This document shows positions 51,351 to 61,037 of a stretch of 64,000 bases of DNA, piece after piece. Under the pieces are notes generated by a model. It searched no databases and was not told the origin of the DNA. It saw only the letters and a program-made list of their open reading frames with translations. The DNA is from Polynucleobacter sp. TUM22923 (GTDB lineage: Bacteria > Pseudomonadota > Gammaproteobacteria > Burkholderiales > Burkholderiaceae): contig NZ_AP027274.1 in the NCBI RefSeq assembly GCF_030295705.1, forward strand, positions 186,001-250,000, written 5' to 3'. How positions within the stretch are numbered: position 1 is the stretch's first letter; the number at the start of each line of letters is the position of its first letter. Both the position numbers and the translations under genes were made by a program.

Positions 51351-52238
51351 ATGGACACCTTTTTCTTTGTTTTTTCTAAAATTGTGCAGTTTTGCATTGA
51401 ACCCCTTAATTGGGTAATCATTTTTGTGGTCTTAAGCCTATTGTTCTTGGGTTTAAGAAAGCCCCATTTATGCAGGCGCTTCTTAATTCTCGCCTTAGCG
51501 GATCTTTTGTTAGTGGGATGGCTGCCTAGCTCAGAGGTGTTTCTAAGGGCGCTAGAAGATGTGGTGCCCAAAACCAATATTGCCCAGATCTCAAAAGAGA
51601 AACTGGGCGGCATCATTATTTTGGGTGGTGCAATTGAGGGTGGTGACATTGCCGTAGATCGGGGTGAGATTTCTATTTACGAGTCGGCGGAGCGGGTGAC
51701 TAAGGCTTTTGAGCTGATTCGACAACATCCAGAGCTCCCCTTCATCTTTAGTGGGTTCTCGGGCCGCTTATCTCCCAAAGGCATGTCTGAGGCAGATGCC
51801 TTTAAGCAATTAATTGCTGAACAGGGCTTACCCGATCGATTAGCTCATTATGAAAACCAGTCTCGTAATACCTATGAGAATGTCATTTATATGAAGCCGA
51901 TGATCTTGGAGTTGGGATCGGTTGCAGCGAGTGCTGTGGATCCGGCAGTTCCAGCAGTTCCAGCAGTTCCAGCAGTTTCAGGAGGCACAGCGAAAACGGA
52001 TAACCCCCAAAATACCCAAAAGCCATGGCTGTTGATTACTTCAGCAAGTCATATGCATCGATCACTCAAGATCTTTCAGAAGCAAGGGATTGAGGTTATT
52101 CCTGTGCCAGTTGACTACCAAACGGGTGCTGCCCTGCGCTGGGGTAGGTTTGATCTAGAGGATGGCATGCAAAACTGGAATCGACTAATGCATGAGTTAG
52201 TTGGGCTGTTGGCTTACTGGCTGACTAGAAAGACTTAG
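51351..52238 (+). CDS. YdcF/ElyC-family membrane protein (DUF218)
   Basis: A 295-residue protein with one or two N-terminal transmembrane segments (about 16-34, 40-58) and a DUF218 domain: 'LGGIIILGGAIEGG', 'FSGFSGRLSPKGMSEADAFKQ' and 'ENQSRNTYENVIYMKPMI', then 'LLITSASHMHRSLKIFQKQGIEVIPVPVDY'. Members such as ElyC/SanA affect envelope integrity; the enzyme activity is not established. Residues 198-210 contain a repeat AVPAVPAVPAV from a 9-bp tandem repeat, inserted between two conserved motifs. Confidence 0.85.
   Translation: MDTFFFVFSKIVQFCIEPLNWVIIFVVLSLLFLGLRKPHLCRRFLILALADLLLVGWLPSSEVFLRALEDVVPKTNIAQISKEKLGGIIILGGAIEGGDIAVDRGEISIYESAERVTKAFELIRQHPELPFIFSGFSGRLSPKGMSEADAFKQLIAEQGLPDRLAHYENQSRNTYENVIYMKPMILELGSVAASAVDPAVPAVPAVPAVSGGTAKTDNPQNTQKPWLLITSASHMHRSLKIFQKQGIEVIPVPVDYQTGAALRWGRFDLEDGMQNWNRLMHELVGLLAYWLTRKT
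51945..51980 (+). repeat. 9-bp tandem repeat in ydcF-like gene
   Basis: Four 9-bp units GCAGTTCCA, the last one GCAGTTTCA, encoding Ala-Val-Pro repeats. In frame. Confidence 0.93.
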
Positions 52239-52310
52239 TTGGACTTAGTTAATCCTAGTTAGACCAAGTTAGATCTGTTGTTTGTGGAGAATTCGGTAAA
52301 ATGAGATTAG

Positions 52311-52982
52311 ATGAGCATGGCCAAAAAAGCCCCTAGTACTACCCCTGATGAGACTATGTCCTCGAGATCTCCTTCAATTGCGCCCATTTCTGATTTATCC
52401 AACCATCTTGCTAATCAATTTTTAATTGCCATGCCTGGTTTGGCTGATCCCAATTTTGAGGGTACGGTCATTTACCTGTTTGAGCATACTGAGCGCGGTG
52501 CCATGGGTTTAGTCGTTAACCGGCCTACTGAAGTAGACCTGGCTATGCTGTTTGACAAGGTGGAAGTTGAGTTCAAGAGTAAATCAGAAACTGCCCTACT
52601 ATTGAATCAAGCAGTCTATTTTGGCGGTCCAGTGCAAATAGAGCGCGGATTTGTATTGCATGAGTCTGGTTCAGATACGGTCTATAGCTCTTCACTAACG
52701 GTTCCTGAAGGCTTGACGATGACGACTTCTAAGGATGTCTTAGAGGCGGTAGCCGCCGGTACTGGCCCTAGTAAGTTTTTAATGACCCTTGGTTATGCAG
52801 GCTGGGGTGCTGGTCAGCTAGAAAAAGAAATCACCCTCAACGATTGGATTAATGTTCCGCTATCTCGTGAGCAGATGGCCAACATCATTTTTGATACGCC
52901 TTCTGCGCAGCGCTATGAACGCACTATGAGTCATTTAGGCTTTGATCCTTCCTGCTTATCGGGTGAGGCAGGGCATGCTTGA
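52311..52982 (+). CDS. algH: YqgE/AlgH family protein
   Basis: A 223-residue protein of the YqgE/AlgH (DUF179) family. After a Ser/Pro-rich N-terminal tail (1-30) come the family motifs 'LANQFLIAMPGLADPNFEGTVIYLFEH', split here as 'FLIAMPGLADPNF' and 'TVIYLFEHTERGAMGLVVN', then 'VYFGGPVQIERGFVLHE' and 'LGYAGWGAGQLEKEI'. Function is not well defined. It starts the run algH-ruvX-pyrR-pyrB, whose genes overlap or nearly touch; the stop overlaps the ruvX start. Confidence 0.93.
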   Translation: MSMAKKAPSTTPDETMSSRSPSIAPISDLSNHLANQFLIAMPGLADPNFEGTVIYLFEHTERGAMGLVVNRPTEVDLAMLFDKVEVEFKSKSETALLLNQAVYFGGPVQIERGFVLHESGSDTVYSSSLTVPEGLTMTTSKDVLEAVAAGTGPSKFLMTLGYAGWGAGQLEKEITLNDWINVPLSREQMANIIFDTPSAQRYERTMSHLGFDPSCLSGEAGHA

Positions 52983-53409
52983 GGACAATATGCCCAAGGG
53001 TGTAGTTCAAGAACGCACCATCATGGCTTTTGACTATGGCACACGCCGAATTGGCGTTGCTGTGGGTAATACACTCACTAGAGCAGGCCAGCCTTTAAAG
53101 ATCCTTGCTGAGCAGTCTGACGATGCCCGTTTTAAGGCCATTGGGGCGCTTTTACAAGAATGGCAGCCCCATCAGTTAGTCGTGGGCTTACCCTGCCACC
53201 CTGATGGCACCCAACATGAAATGAGCACCAAAGCACGCCGTTTCGGCAATCAGCTCAATGGACGCTTTGGCTTACCCGTAAGCTGGGTAGATGAACGCTA
53301 TACCTCCGCAGTTTTAGAGTCCGATCCTAAGATGCGGGACAATTTGGATGCCGAGTCTGCTGCTTTGATTTTGGAGCAGTATTTTCTTGAGAACAATGGG
53401 ATTAGTTGA
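52975..53409 (+). CDS. ruvX: Putative pre-16S rRNA nuclease / Holliday junction resolvase-like YqgF
   Basis: YqgF/RuvX has an RNase H-like fold and processes pre-16S rRNA; it was first named as a Holliday junction resolvase. From ATG 52975 it has 144 residues with 'IMAFDYGTRRIGVAVGN', 'LVVGLPCHPDGTQHEMS' and 'VSWVDERYTSAVLE', holding the catalytic acidic residues. The start overlaps algH by 8 bp. The longer frame from 52942 would run deep into algH and is not needed. Confidence 0.94.
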   Translation: MLEDNMPKGVVQERTIMAFDYGTRRIGVAVGNTLTRAGQPLKILAEQSDDARFKAIGALLQEWQPHQLVVGLPCHPDGTQHEMSTKARRFGNQLNGRFGLPVSWVDERYTSAVLESDPKMRDNLDAESAALILEQYFLENNGIS

Positions 53410-53410
53410 G

Positions 53411-53917
53411 ATGAATGCAGAGCAGTCCTACCTAAAATTATTAGCAGCGCTTCAACAGCGCCATGACACTAATACCGTTTTTGAACTAGCAGGCCTTGCC
53501 ATGGGTGGTGCCTGGATCGCACAACGTTTAGCAAGTGATTTAGGTCTTCCTCACTATGGTGTGATCAATGTCGCCTTTCATCGGGATGACTATGCTGAAA
53601 AAGGCATGACTGCTATGAGTACGGCTGGCACCATGCCTACGAATTTGCCTTTTGAAGTCAACGGTGCCCATGTGATTTTGATTGATGATGTTCTGCAGAC
53701 TGGCCGCACCGTACGCGCAGCCTTAAATGAATTATTCGACTTTGGTAGACCTGCATCCGTCGAGCTGATGGTTTTGGCAGATCGTCAGAGCCGAGAACTC
53801 CCCATCAGTGCTGATTTTGTTGGAGAGCAAGTGCGTATTGCGGATCACCACATTTTAGTTTTAGAAAAAGATGACGCTGGTAAGTTCAGCTTTGAACTAG
53901 AGGAGCGTACAGCATGA
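53411..53917 (+). CDS. pyrR: Bifunctional pyr regulator / uracil phosphoribosyltransferase PyrR
   Basis: A PRTase-fold protein of 168 residues from ATG 53411. The PRPP loop '[21 protein letters not shown]' and the N-terminal '[17 protein letters not shown]' match PyrR. In Bacillus it binds pyr mRNA as an attenuator and has uracil phosphoribosyltransferase activity; in betaproteobacteria the regulatory role is less certain. The start lies one base after the ruvX stop and the end overlaps pyrB by 4 bp. Confidence 0.93.
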   Translation: MNAEQSYLKLLAALQQRHDTNTVFELAGLAMGGAWIAQRLASDLGLPHYGVINVAFHRDDYAEKGMTAMSTAGTMPTNLPFEVNGAHVILIDDVLQTGRTVRAALNELFDFGRPASVELMVLADRQSRELPISADFVGEQVRIADHHILVLEKDDAGKFSFELEERTA

Positions 53918-54885
53918 GTACAGAGAGCAATACGCTAGTGAATCAATTTAATTCTGCTGGAGAATTAACACACCTACTGACTTTAGAGGGTTTACCTAAA
54001 GAGCAGATCATTCATATTCTGGATACGGCTCAGCAGTTTGTGAGTGTGACGGATCCTTCTAGAGAAGTAAAAAAAGTACCATTACTTAGAGGTAAGAGTG
54101 TTTTCAACCTATTCTTTGAAAACTCTACTCGTACTCGTACTACTTTTGAGATCGCTGCTAAGCGTTTATCGGCGGATGTAATTAATTTAGATATCTCTAC
54201 TTCCTCTACTGCAAAGGGTGAAAGTCTTTTAGATACGATTGATAACTTAGTGGCGATGCAGGCGGATATTTTTGTGGTGCGCCATGGCGTCTCTAAAGCC
54301 CCTATAGAAATTGCTCAGCATGTTCCAGCCCATGTGCATGTGGTCAATGCCGGTGATGGTAGTCATCAGCATCCCACCCAAGGCTTATTGGACATGTACA
54401 CCATGCGCCACTTTAAAAAAGACTTTACGGGTCTTAAAGTAGCCATCGTAGGGGATGTAGTCCATAGCCGAGTAGCGAAGTCCAATATCTGCGCACTCAT
54501 CACTTTGGGTTGTACGGATATTCGGGTAATTGGCCCAGAGAGTTTGCTGCCAAGAGATTTAGCAATGCAGGGAGTGAGAGTCTTTCATAGTATGGAAGAG
54601 GGCCTTAAAGGGGTTGATGTTGTTATGACCTTGCGTATTCAAAAAGAGCGCATGGAAGTAGGACAAGTGCCTGAGGGGGAAGCCTTCTTTAAACAGTACG
54701 GCTTAACACCAGCCCGTTTGGCCTTAGCCAAGAGTGATGCCATTGTGATGCACCCAGGCCCCATGAACCGAGGAGTTGAGATTGATTCGGCAGTGGCTGA
54801 TGGGCCGCAATCGGTGATCTTGAATCAAGTGACCTTTGGTATTGCTGTGCGCATGGCAGTGATGTCTATTGTGGCTGGTAACTAA
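53914..54885 (+). CDS. pyrB: Aspartate carbamoyltransferase, catalytic subunit
   Basis: PyrB joins carbamoyl phosphate and aspartate, the committed pyrimidine step. In 323 residues: '[21 protein letters not shown]' (carbamoyl phosphate site), '[12 protein letters not shown]', '[22 protein letters not shown]' and '[13 protein letters not shown]'. It overlaps pyrR by 4 bp. The dihydroorotase gene that often follows is not present; a glycosyltransferase gene starts 23 bp downstream. Confidence 0.97.
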   Translation: MSTESNTLVNQFNSAGELTHLLTLEGLPKEQIIHILDTAQQFVSVTDPSREVKKVPLLRGKSVFNLFFENSTRTRTTFEIAAKRLSADVINLDISTSSTAKGESLLDTIDNLVAMQADIFVVRHGVSKAPIEIAQHVPAHVHVVNAGDGSHQHPTQGLLDMYTMRHFKKDFTGLKVAIVGDVVHSRVAKSNICALITLGCTDIRVIGPESLLPRDLAMQGVRVFHSMEEGLKGVDVVMTLRIQKERMEVGQVPEGEAFFKQYGLTPARLALAKSDAIVMHPGPMNRGVEIDSAVADGPQSVILNQVTFGIAVRMAVMSIVAGN

Positions 54886-54908
54886 TCCTTTAGTCAACCC
54901 AAGTGCAG

Positions 54909-56246
54909 ATGCAAAAAAAGAACTGGTTAATTTTGTCGCATGGTTTCAATATGGATGGCAGGGCATCTAGTTTGACCATTACCGACAAGATTCCTTATTT
55001 ATTAGAAGTGGGTGTTCAGCCCATTGTCTTTAGTGCCATTACCGGCATTATAGATACGCGTTTTCCACATCGGCAATTTCTGGCTTGGGGACCTGCAGCC
55101 TTTCGTTTTGACTTTCGCCATTGGATTGCCAATCAATATGGCAGGGGCTGGTTTTATAAAGTAAGTACTGGCTTAGTGTCTATTGTCTTAGCCCCATTCA
55201 TCGCGCTTGAGAAATCATTCCTAGGTTATTCCAGTCAATGGTCTTGGGCGATGCCTGCTTTTGTGCATGGCTTGCGTCTCATTCGGGAAGGTAAGGTCGA
55301 TGTGATTTATTCGACTGGGGGTGCTTGGTCTGCCCACTTGGCTGGTTTGTGGCTGAAGAAAAAAACAGGGTTGCCTTGGATTGTAGAAATTCATGATCCA
55401 TTGGTGATTCGGAAAGACCCTAACGATCAGGGATTTGAAAAGCCTAAAAATCGTGATGCCCAGTTTCGTCAGTATTTAGAAAAGCAAATTTGCAAATATG
55501 CCGATTTGGCTTGGTGGTTTACCGAAGGCGCTTTGCATTATGCGAAGGTGCGTAATCCCAATCTGAACACCCCTAACAATGCTCATGGTTTTGTCTTGAT
55601 GCCGGGCGCGGAGCCTCCTGGTGGTTTAGATGCCAATGGGTCTCATGTGTACACAGAGCAGCTCAATCTTTGCCACTTCGGATCTTTAGCAAATGATCGT
55701 TCACTATCTACTGTCCTGAAGGCACTGGCACCCTTATTAGAAAAGTTTCCTGAGGCAAGAGAACATATCAAAGTGCATGCTTATGGTGCGCCACTAGATC
55801 CACTGACACTAGAGTCTTTTAAAAGCCTGAAGCTCGAAGACATGCTGATAGCCCATGGCCGCTTAGAAAAAGACCCAGTAACAGGTAAGTCTGGCAGAGA
55901 GCGCGTTGTTGAAAGAATGCAGGCAGCAGACGTGTTAATTTTGCTGCACGGCAATGATGAATGGTGTGCTGAATACATTCCTTCGAAGCTGTATGACTAC
56001 CTGTGGACCGGTAGACCTATTTGGGGCATTACTCATCGCAATCCCCAGTTAGATCAAATGTTGTTAGATCGGGGTGCTTATTTAAGCCCTCAAAGCGATA
56101 TCCAGGCTACTGAGCTGGCTCTTGAGAGAATCTGGCTAGACTGGCAAGCCAAAACATTGATTGCGCCCAAATGGATGCCTGTTGGCGTTGATCAAGCTAC
56201 TCAAACCATAGTGTTGCAGACCCAAGCCATACTAGCTTCATCTTAA
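54909..56246 (+). CDS. Glycosyltransferase, GT-B fold (GT4-like)
   Basis: A 445-residue cytoplasmic or membrane-associated transferase. The N-terminal Rossmann half starts 'NWLILSHGFNMDGRASSLT', with 'VDVIYSTGGAWSAHLAGLWL' and 'LPWIVEIHDPLVIRK' in the middle. The C-terminal half has 'LCHFGSLANDRSLSTVLKALAPLL', 'HAYGAPLDP' and 'SKLYDYLWTGRPIWGITHRNPQLDQML', typical of the nucleotide-sugar side of GT4-like enzymes. The sugar and acceptor are unknown. GTG 54903 is an alternative start. It opens the surface-glycan locus directly after pyrB. Confidence 0.82.
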   Translation: MQKKNWLILSHGFNMDGRASSLTITDKIPYLLEVGVQPIVFSAITGIIDTRFPHRQFLAWGPAAFRFDFRHWIANQYGRGWFYKVSTGLVSIVLAPFIALEKSFLGYSSQWSWAMPAFVHGLRLIREGKVDVIYSTGGAWSAHLAGLWLKKKTGLPWIVEIHDPLVIRKDPNDQGFEKPKNRDAQFRQYLEKQICKYADLAWWFTEGALHYAKVRNPNLNTPNNAHGFVLMPGAEPPGGLDANGSHVYTEQLNLCHFGSLANDRSLSTVLKALAPLLEKFPEAREHIKVHAYGAPLDPLTLESFKSLKLEDMLIAHGRLEKDPVTGKSGRERVVERMQAADVLILLHGNDEWCAEYIPSKLYDYLWTGRPIWGITHRNPQLDQMLLDRGAYLSPQSDIQATELALERIWLDWQAKTLIAPKWMPVGVDQATQTIVLQTQAILASS

Positions 56247-56261
56247 CGATTGACATAAATC

Positions 56262-57218
56262 ATGCAAACCCTTGTTTTATATTGCTGCACCTTCAGAAAA
56301 GACTTACTGCGTACAGTCAAATTAGCGCAAAGTATTCGTAAGCACAATAAAGCGAACATCCCTTTTTACATTTCTGTTCCAGCTAATGATGTAGATCTCT
56401 TTAAAGCGCACTTAGGAGAGCACTTAGAAGAGCACTCAGAAGAGCCCTTAAAGGGCATGGATGTCACCGTCTTTGATGAGGGGGATATTTTTGCAGCCAA
56501 CCCAAAACTCAATGTTGAGAAGCTTTACTCCATTCGGGGTGGCTTAAGGCAGCAGGTCATTAAGTCGGAGTTTTGGCGCCTGGGGATCTCGAGTAACTAT
56601 CTGGTCTTGGATTCAGATTGTATTTTTATCCGTGATTTTGATGAACGTGACTTTATTGCTCAAGATGACATTCCGTATTCAATTATTCATGAGGGGCGCG
56701 ATGTATTACAGGCGACTGAGCGTTTTGGCCCTAAAAAGATACGGCAGCATTTTTTAGCAGATCGAGAGCCAATCAAGGCGGCCTTAAATCGGACTGGTGT
56801 GACATATGATTATGGCTATGCGCCATTTTTGTGGAGTGCAAAGGTTTGGGAATCTCTAGATGTCAATTACCTAACGCCAAACAAAATGAACTTTTTAGAT
56901 GCTGTACTTCTATGTGGATCAGAGTTCACTTGGTATGGTGAGTCTTTAATGAACTTTAGGGCTATTCCCATATTCCCTCGTGAGCAATTATTTAAGCACT
57001 ATCACTATGAGCATCAGCTCTGGGCTGATCAAGTCTTAGGCTATCAAGAAACAGTATTAGCCCATGACTATTTAGGCGTGGTGTATCAATCCAATTGGGA
57101 GAGTTGGGGTGATTTTGGGCCCTCTAACAAGAGTATTACTTCTCGGGTATGGAGAACTGTTAAACGTCTGCTCAAGAAAATACAGTTTAAGTTCTCACTC
57201 CTAGTGGGTTTTGTCTAA
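56262..57218 (+). CDS. DUF6492-family putative glycosyltransferase
   Basis: A 318-residue protein with 'VLYCCTFRKDLLRTVKLAQSIRKHN' at the N-terminus and a DxD-like metal site in 'YLVLDSDCIFIRDF', which suggests a GT-A sugar transferase. It matches the DUF6492 style; no substrate is known. Residues 50-62 include an EHLEEHSEEPL tract from a 12-bp duplication. The C-terminus is basic and amphipathic (RVWRTVKRLLKKIQFKF), possibly membrane-associating. It follows the GT4-like gene by 15 bp. Confidence 0.72.
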   Translation: MQTLVLYCCTFRKDLLRTVKLAQSIRKHNKANIPFYISVPANDVDLFKAHLGEHLEEHSEEPLKGMDVTVFDEGDIFAANPKLNVEKLYSIRGGLRQQVIKSEFWRLGISSNYLVLDSDCIFIRDFDERDFIAQDDIPYSIIHEGRDVLQATERFGPKKIRQHFLADREPIKAALNRTGVTYDYGYAPFLWSAKVWESLDVNYLTPNKMNFLDAVLLCGSEFTWYGESLMNFRAIPIFPREQLFKHYHYEHQLWADQVLGYQETVLAHDYLGVVYQSNWESWGDFGPSNKSITSRVWRTVKRLLKKIQFKFSLLVGFV

Positions 57219-57242
57219 GCTCAATCCCTATATTTAGTAAAA

Positions 57243-58061
57243 ATGCTCAATCTTTCACAAGTTACTCTTCTTTGCGTTGAAACACGCGAACCAGAACTTG
57301 CGCATTGGGCAATTGATCGATGCCTCAGTGGGGCAAGTTTTTGCAAAGTCGTACTTATTACTAGTTTGGATAAGGTAAAAAGTAAGCGGGCAGGTATCGA
57401 TTATGTTCAAGCACCACCGATTGCGACTACAAAAGACTATTCCGACTTACTATTAACCGGAATTGATGCCCATGTCCAAGGCACGCATGTCCTGATTATT
57501 CAGTGGGATAGTTTTATTACCCATCCGAATTTGTGGCAAGAGGACTTTCTTAATTACGACTACATTGGGCCCGTATGGCCACACCATCCTCAAACCCCAG
57601 TAGGCAACGGCGGTTTTTCTTTGAGATCAGTAAAGCTGCTGCAAGCAATTAAGCGCCCTGGATTTATCAAAAAACATCCAGAGGACTACTGCATCTGCGT
57701 TGATAACAAAGATTTTCTGGGGCAAGAGTGTGGCATCAAATTCGCCCCGGCTTCTATTGCCGAGCAATTTGCAGTAGAGCGCTCAGAGTGGCATGACGCT
57801 TTTGGATTTCATGGCTTCTTTAATTTTGCTAGAGTTCTCGATGACGAGGATCTAGTCCATTTTTTAAAGCTACTCCCTGACTCCTATTTAAAAGGAGTCG
57901 ACGCATATGATCTGGTTAATTATTTGCTAACAGAAAATAAACTGAAATTAGCCCTATTAGTTGGCTCAAGAGTTCAATTTTCTTGGAAGTACAAAAAACG
58001 ATATCTTTTAATGAAAATTCAAATTACTGCAAAGCAATTAGCTTCGATCATAAGAAACTAA
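57243..58061 (+). CDS. DUF5672-family putative glycosyltransferase
   Basis: A 272-residue protein. The motifs 'VTLLCVETREPELAHWAIDRCL', 'VLIIQWDSFITHPNLW' and 'YDYIGPVWPHHPQTPVGNGGFSLRSVKLLQA' fit the DUF5672 family, which resembles GT-A transferases and often lies in LPS clusters. Substrate unknown. It continues the run of surface-glycan genes, and its last 24 bp overlap the end of the opposing gene. Confidence 0.75.
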   Translation: MLNLSQVTLLCVETREPELAHWAIDRCLSGASFCKVVLITSLDKVKSKRAGIDYVQAPPIATTKDYSDLLLTGIDAHVQGTHVLIIQWDSFITHPNLWQEDFLNYDYIGPVWPHHPQTPVGNGGFSLRSVKLLQAIKRPGFIKKHPEDYCICVDNKDFLGQECGIKFAPASIAEQFAVERSEWHDAFGFHGFFNFARVLDDEDLVHFLKLLPDSYLKGVDAYDLVNYLLTENKLKLALLVGSRVQFSWKYKKRYLLMKIQITAKQLASIIRN

Positions 58062-58787
58062 TGCCCATGGCAGTCGTCGAGTAAATTCGGTTTTGCTGAT
58101 TCGGGCTAAATGATAAAAAAGCCCGCTCCTGGAAGAAGAAGCGTAAATATTTTCTACAAAATGAATAAAAGAAGTATCGATCGTATGAATTTCGCTCGCC
58201 TCTAAAACAAGCTTCGTCCAATCATAAATATTGCTAGTAGCTGGATAGACCTCAATAATTTTTTTCTGCGAGGGATTTTCTATTTTTAGTTTGTACTTTG
58301 TGTTGCCTGATTGGGTTGAGTTCACCAAAATATACGACTCATTCCCTGGATTGAGTTTTGTAAACAAAAGGTCTGAATAGGGTCCGCTTGGGACTGATGC
58401 CAGACTCCATCGCGATTCAAATGGTATTTGATGTTGTTTATAGTAAAACTCATCAAAGCTACGTACTTTAAGATCAGGTCCGCCAATATAGAGATGCTTA
58501 CAGTTATAGAAATCAGCTAACTGCCGGGCTTCTTTGCCACTATTTACCGGAGTTGGGTAAATATTGGGTAAATCCCGAAATATCCAATTCACAGAGTGAA
58601 GTGAGGTCGGGAGGCATGCATAGTAGTAAAAATTGCTTGGGTTATTTAGTGAGAGGGTCTTAATAAGCCCAATATTGATGAGGCTATCACCAAGCCCTAA
58701 TTGGGGTTCCAGTAAAAAAACATTCGCCTTGTGCCTTAGGAATATGTTCTTGAAGGCTTTTTTTAAGTTAGATTCGCTAAATTTCAA
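58038..58787 (-). CDS. Unrecognised GT-B-like protein (possible glycosyltransferase)
   Basis: A 249-residue protein I cannot name. 'NVFLLEPQLGLGDSLINIGLIKTLS' near the N-terminus looks like the first Rossmann strand-loop of GT9-like enzymes (G-x-GD), and 'EIHTIDTSFIHFVENI' near residue 205 resembles the C-terminal 'DTSxxH' motif of such transferases. It is the only gene in the glycan locus on the minus strand, and its 3' end overlaps the DUF5672 gene by 24 bp. It looks more AT-rich than its neighbours, which may mean recent transfer. Confidence 0.6.
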   Translation of the reverse strand: MKFSESNLKKAFKNIFLRHKANVFLLEPQLGLGDSLINIGLIKTLSLNNPSNFYYYACLPTSLHSVNWIFRDLPNIYPTPVNSGKEARQLADFYNCKHLYIGGPDLKVRSFDEFYYKQHQIPFESRWSLASVPSGPYSDLLFTKLNPGNESYILVNSTQSGNTKYKLKIENPSQKKIIEVYPATSNIYDWTKLVLEASEIHTIDTSFIHFVENIYASSSRSGLFYHLARISKTEFTRRLPWALVSYDRS

Positions 58788-58953
58788 AATTAAACCGATG
58801 TTCGGTGGAGTAACCGAAAAGATACCATATCAAACGTCAATTCTCTGACCTTTGACCTGTCTTGAATCAAATTGCAGTAAAGACTCTTAAATGCCCCTTA
58901 AAATAGTATTAAATTTCGTAGTTGAATTTACCTTTATTAACTAGCAGGCAAAA

Positions 58954-60012
58954 ATGATTCTAGTGACAGGCGGCGCAGGCTTTATTGGCGGTAACTTTGT
59001 ATTGGATTGGCTGGCCAATCCACAAGCAGAGGGCGTCATCAATCTAGATAAGCTGACCTATGCCGGTAATTTAGCAACGCTTGAGCCCTTAAAAAATGAT
59101 CCCCGTCATATTTTTGTACATGGCGATATAGGCGACAAGGACTTAGTTGCTTCTTTGTTAAAAGAGCACCAGCCACGTGCCATTGTGAACTTTGCTGCTG
59201 AAAGTCATGTAGATCGTTCCATTCATGGTCCTGCTGAATTTGTGACTACCAATATTGTTGGTACGTTTAATTTACTAGAGTGTGCACGTACTTACTGGAA
59301 TGGCTTGGAGGAATCTCCCAAGAAGGCTTTTCGTTTCCATCATGTCTCGACTGATGAGGTCTATGGCTCACTTTCTCTGACTGATCCTGCATTTACAGAG
59401 TCGCACTGTTATGAGCCTAATAGCCCCTATTCAGCCTCTAAAGCTGCTTCAGATCATTTAGTGCGCGCTTGGTTCCATACTTATGGTTTTCCAGTAGTGA
59501 CGACTAATTATTCTAATAACTATGGCCCGTATCACTTTCCAGAAAAGCTTATTCCTTTAGTCATTCTTAATGCCTTAAATAGCAAGCCGCTCCCAATCTA
59601 TGGGGATGGTCAGCAGATTCGGGATTGGCTTTATGTAGGTGATCATTGCTCTGCTATCCGCGAGGTCTTAGCTAAAGGGAGATTAGGCGAGACTTACAAC
59701 ATTGGTGGCTGGAACGAAAAAGCCAATATTGATGTAGTCAAGACGATTTGTCAGATTTTGGATGAGTTGCAGCCTAGAGCTGATGGCAAATCCTATGCTG
59801 AGCAGATTACGTTTGTTACAGACCGCCCAGGGCATGATCGTCGTTATGCCATTGATGCGGGCAAAATCGAGCGAGAGTTGGGTTGGCGCCCTGCAGAAAC
59901 TTTTGATACGGGTATTCGTAAAACAGTCCAGTGGTATTTGGATAATCCAGTGTGGGTGGAGGGTGTTGTAAGTGGCTCTTACCGTGACTGGTTACAAAAA
60001 CAATACAGCTAG
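58954..60012 (+). CDS. rfbB: dTDP-glucose 4,6-dehydratase
   Basis: RfbB makes dTDP-4-keto-6-deoxyglucose, step two of dTDP-L-rhamnose synthesis. An extended SDR of 352 residues: NAD motif '[16 protein letters not shown]', '[14 protein letters not shown]', '[11 protein letters not shown]', catalytic '[15 protein letters not shown]' (Tyr, Lys) and '[17 protein letters not shown]'. It opens the rfbBDAC operon after a 166-bp gap with no clear promoter. Confidence 0.97.
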   Translation: MILVTGGAGFIGGNFVLDWLANPQAEGVINLDKLTYAGNLATLEPLKNDPRHIFVHGDIGDKDLVASLLKEHQPRAIVNFAAESHVDRSIHGPAEFVTTNIVGTFNLLECARTYWNGLEESPKKAFRFHHVSTDEVYGSLSLTDPAFTESHCYEPNSPYSASKAASDHLVRAWFHTYGFPVVTTNYSNNYGPYHFPEKLIPLVILNALNSKPLPIYGDGQQIRDWLYVGDHCSAIREVLAKGRLGETYNIGGWNEKANIDVVKTICQILDELQPRADGKSYAEQITFVTDRPGHDRRYAIDAGKIERELGWRPAETFDTGIRKTVQWYLDNPVWVEGVVSGSYRDWLQKQYS

Positions 60013-60025
60013 ACAGCTCTTAGTG

Positions 60026-61027
60026 ATGAAAATCCTCGTATTTGGAAAAGACGGTCAGCTAGGCAAGGCTTTTCGTGCAGCGTTTACCCCCTTGGTCTCG
60101 ACTCTAGAGAATCAGCTCGTCATCCAGTACGTTGGTCGAGCGGAATGTGATCTAAGCAACGAGTCAGCTGTTACCAGCCTGCTTAATCAATTTGAGCCAG
60201 AGCTGATTATTAACGCTTCTGCCTATACCGCTGTTGATAAAGCCGAAACAGAAAAAGATTTGGCATTTGCAATAAATGCAAGAGCCCCTCAATTGATGGC
60301 GCATTACGCTGCTCAGCATGGCGCAACCTTCTTGCACTATTCAACAGATTACGTATTTGATGGTGAGAAGTATGGCTTCTATTTAGAAGATGACATCCGT
60401 AATCCATTAGGGGTTTACGGCAAAAGCAAGGCTGCGGGTGAAGAAGCCATTGTGAGGGCATTTGCAGAAGCAAATGCAGTGAGCACCGCAAATGCTGCTA
60501 ACTCACTTAAAAATAAGACTGGTCAATTTGCCATTTTTAGAACGAGTTGGGTCTATGGCGATGGCGGTAACTTTATCCGTACTATTTTGCGTTTAGCCAA
60601 GGATAAGCAGGGGCTCAACGTTATTGAAGATCAACACGGTGTTCCCACTAGTGCGCAGTGGTTAGCTAAAGTCAGTTTAGATTTAGCGATTAAGGTGGAT
60701 GGGAGGCTAAATCAGTTCCCATTGGGTATTTATCATGCGGTGCCTACTGGCCAGACCAATTGGCATGGATTAGCATCCCTAGCAGTGCTAACTGCCAAAG
60801 AGGCTGGTGCATCTTTGATACTAAGCCCTGAGGCTATTAAGCCAATCCCTGCGGTGCAATACCCTTTACCAGCCCCTAGGCCTATGAATTCACTGATGTC
60901 GACTGATAAGTTACGCAGGGTCTTTGAGGGGCGGGGCGATATGTCAAAATTAGTTCAATTAAATGAACCTTGGGGCGAGGCTGTACAAGCTTATGTTCGC
61001 AACTTAGTTCAAGACGACAATATTTAG
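60026..61027 (+). CDS. rfbD: dTDP-4-dehydrorhamnose reductase
   Basis: RfbD reduces dTDP-4-keto-L-rhamnose to dTDP-L-rhamnose, the last step. 333 residues from ATG 60026: '[18 protein letters not shown]', '[23 protein letters not shown]', '[20 protein letters not shown]' and '[12 protein letters not shown]' with catalytic Tyr/Lys, then '[12 protein letters not shown]'. A longer frame from 59972 overlaps rfbB and is not needed. Residues 150-163 ([14 protein letters not shown]) look like a low-complexity insert. Confidence 0.96.
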   Translation: MKILVFGKDGQLGKAFRAAFTPLVSTLENQLVIQYVGRAECDLSNESAVTSLLNQFEPELIINASAYTAVDKAETEKDLAFAINARAPQLMAHYAAQHGATFLHYSTDYVFDGEKYGFYLEDDIRNPLGVYGKSKAAGEEAIVRAFAEANAVSTANAANSLKNKTGQFAIFRTSWVYGDGGNFIRTILRLAKDKQGLNVIEDQHGVPTSAQWLAKVSLDLAIKVDGRLNQFPLGIYHAVPTGQTNWHGLASLAVLTAKEAGASLILSPEAIKPIPAVQYPLPAPRPMNSLMSTDKLRRVFEGRGDMSKLVQLNEPWGEAVQAYVRNLVQDDNI

Positions 61028-61037
61028 AAAGAACTGC

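Noticed and set aside
58788..58953. Promoter for rfbBDAC
   Set aside because: Several TTGA-like words occur, but none pairs with a good -10 at 16-18 bp, so no call is made.
59972..60025. Longer rfbD start overlapping rfbB
   Set aside because: RfbD proteins begin at the [13 protein letters not shown] segment; the extra residues are rfbB read in another frame.
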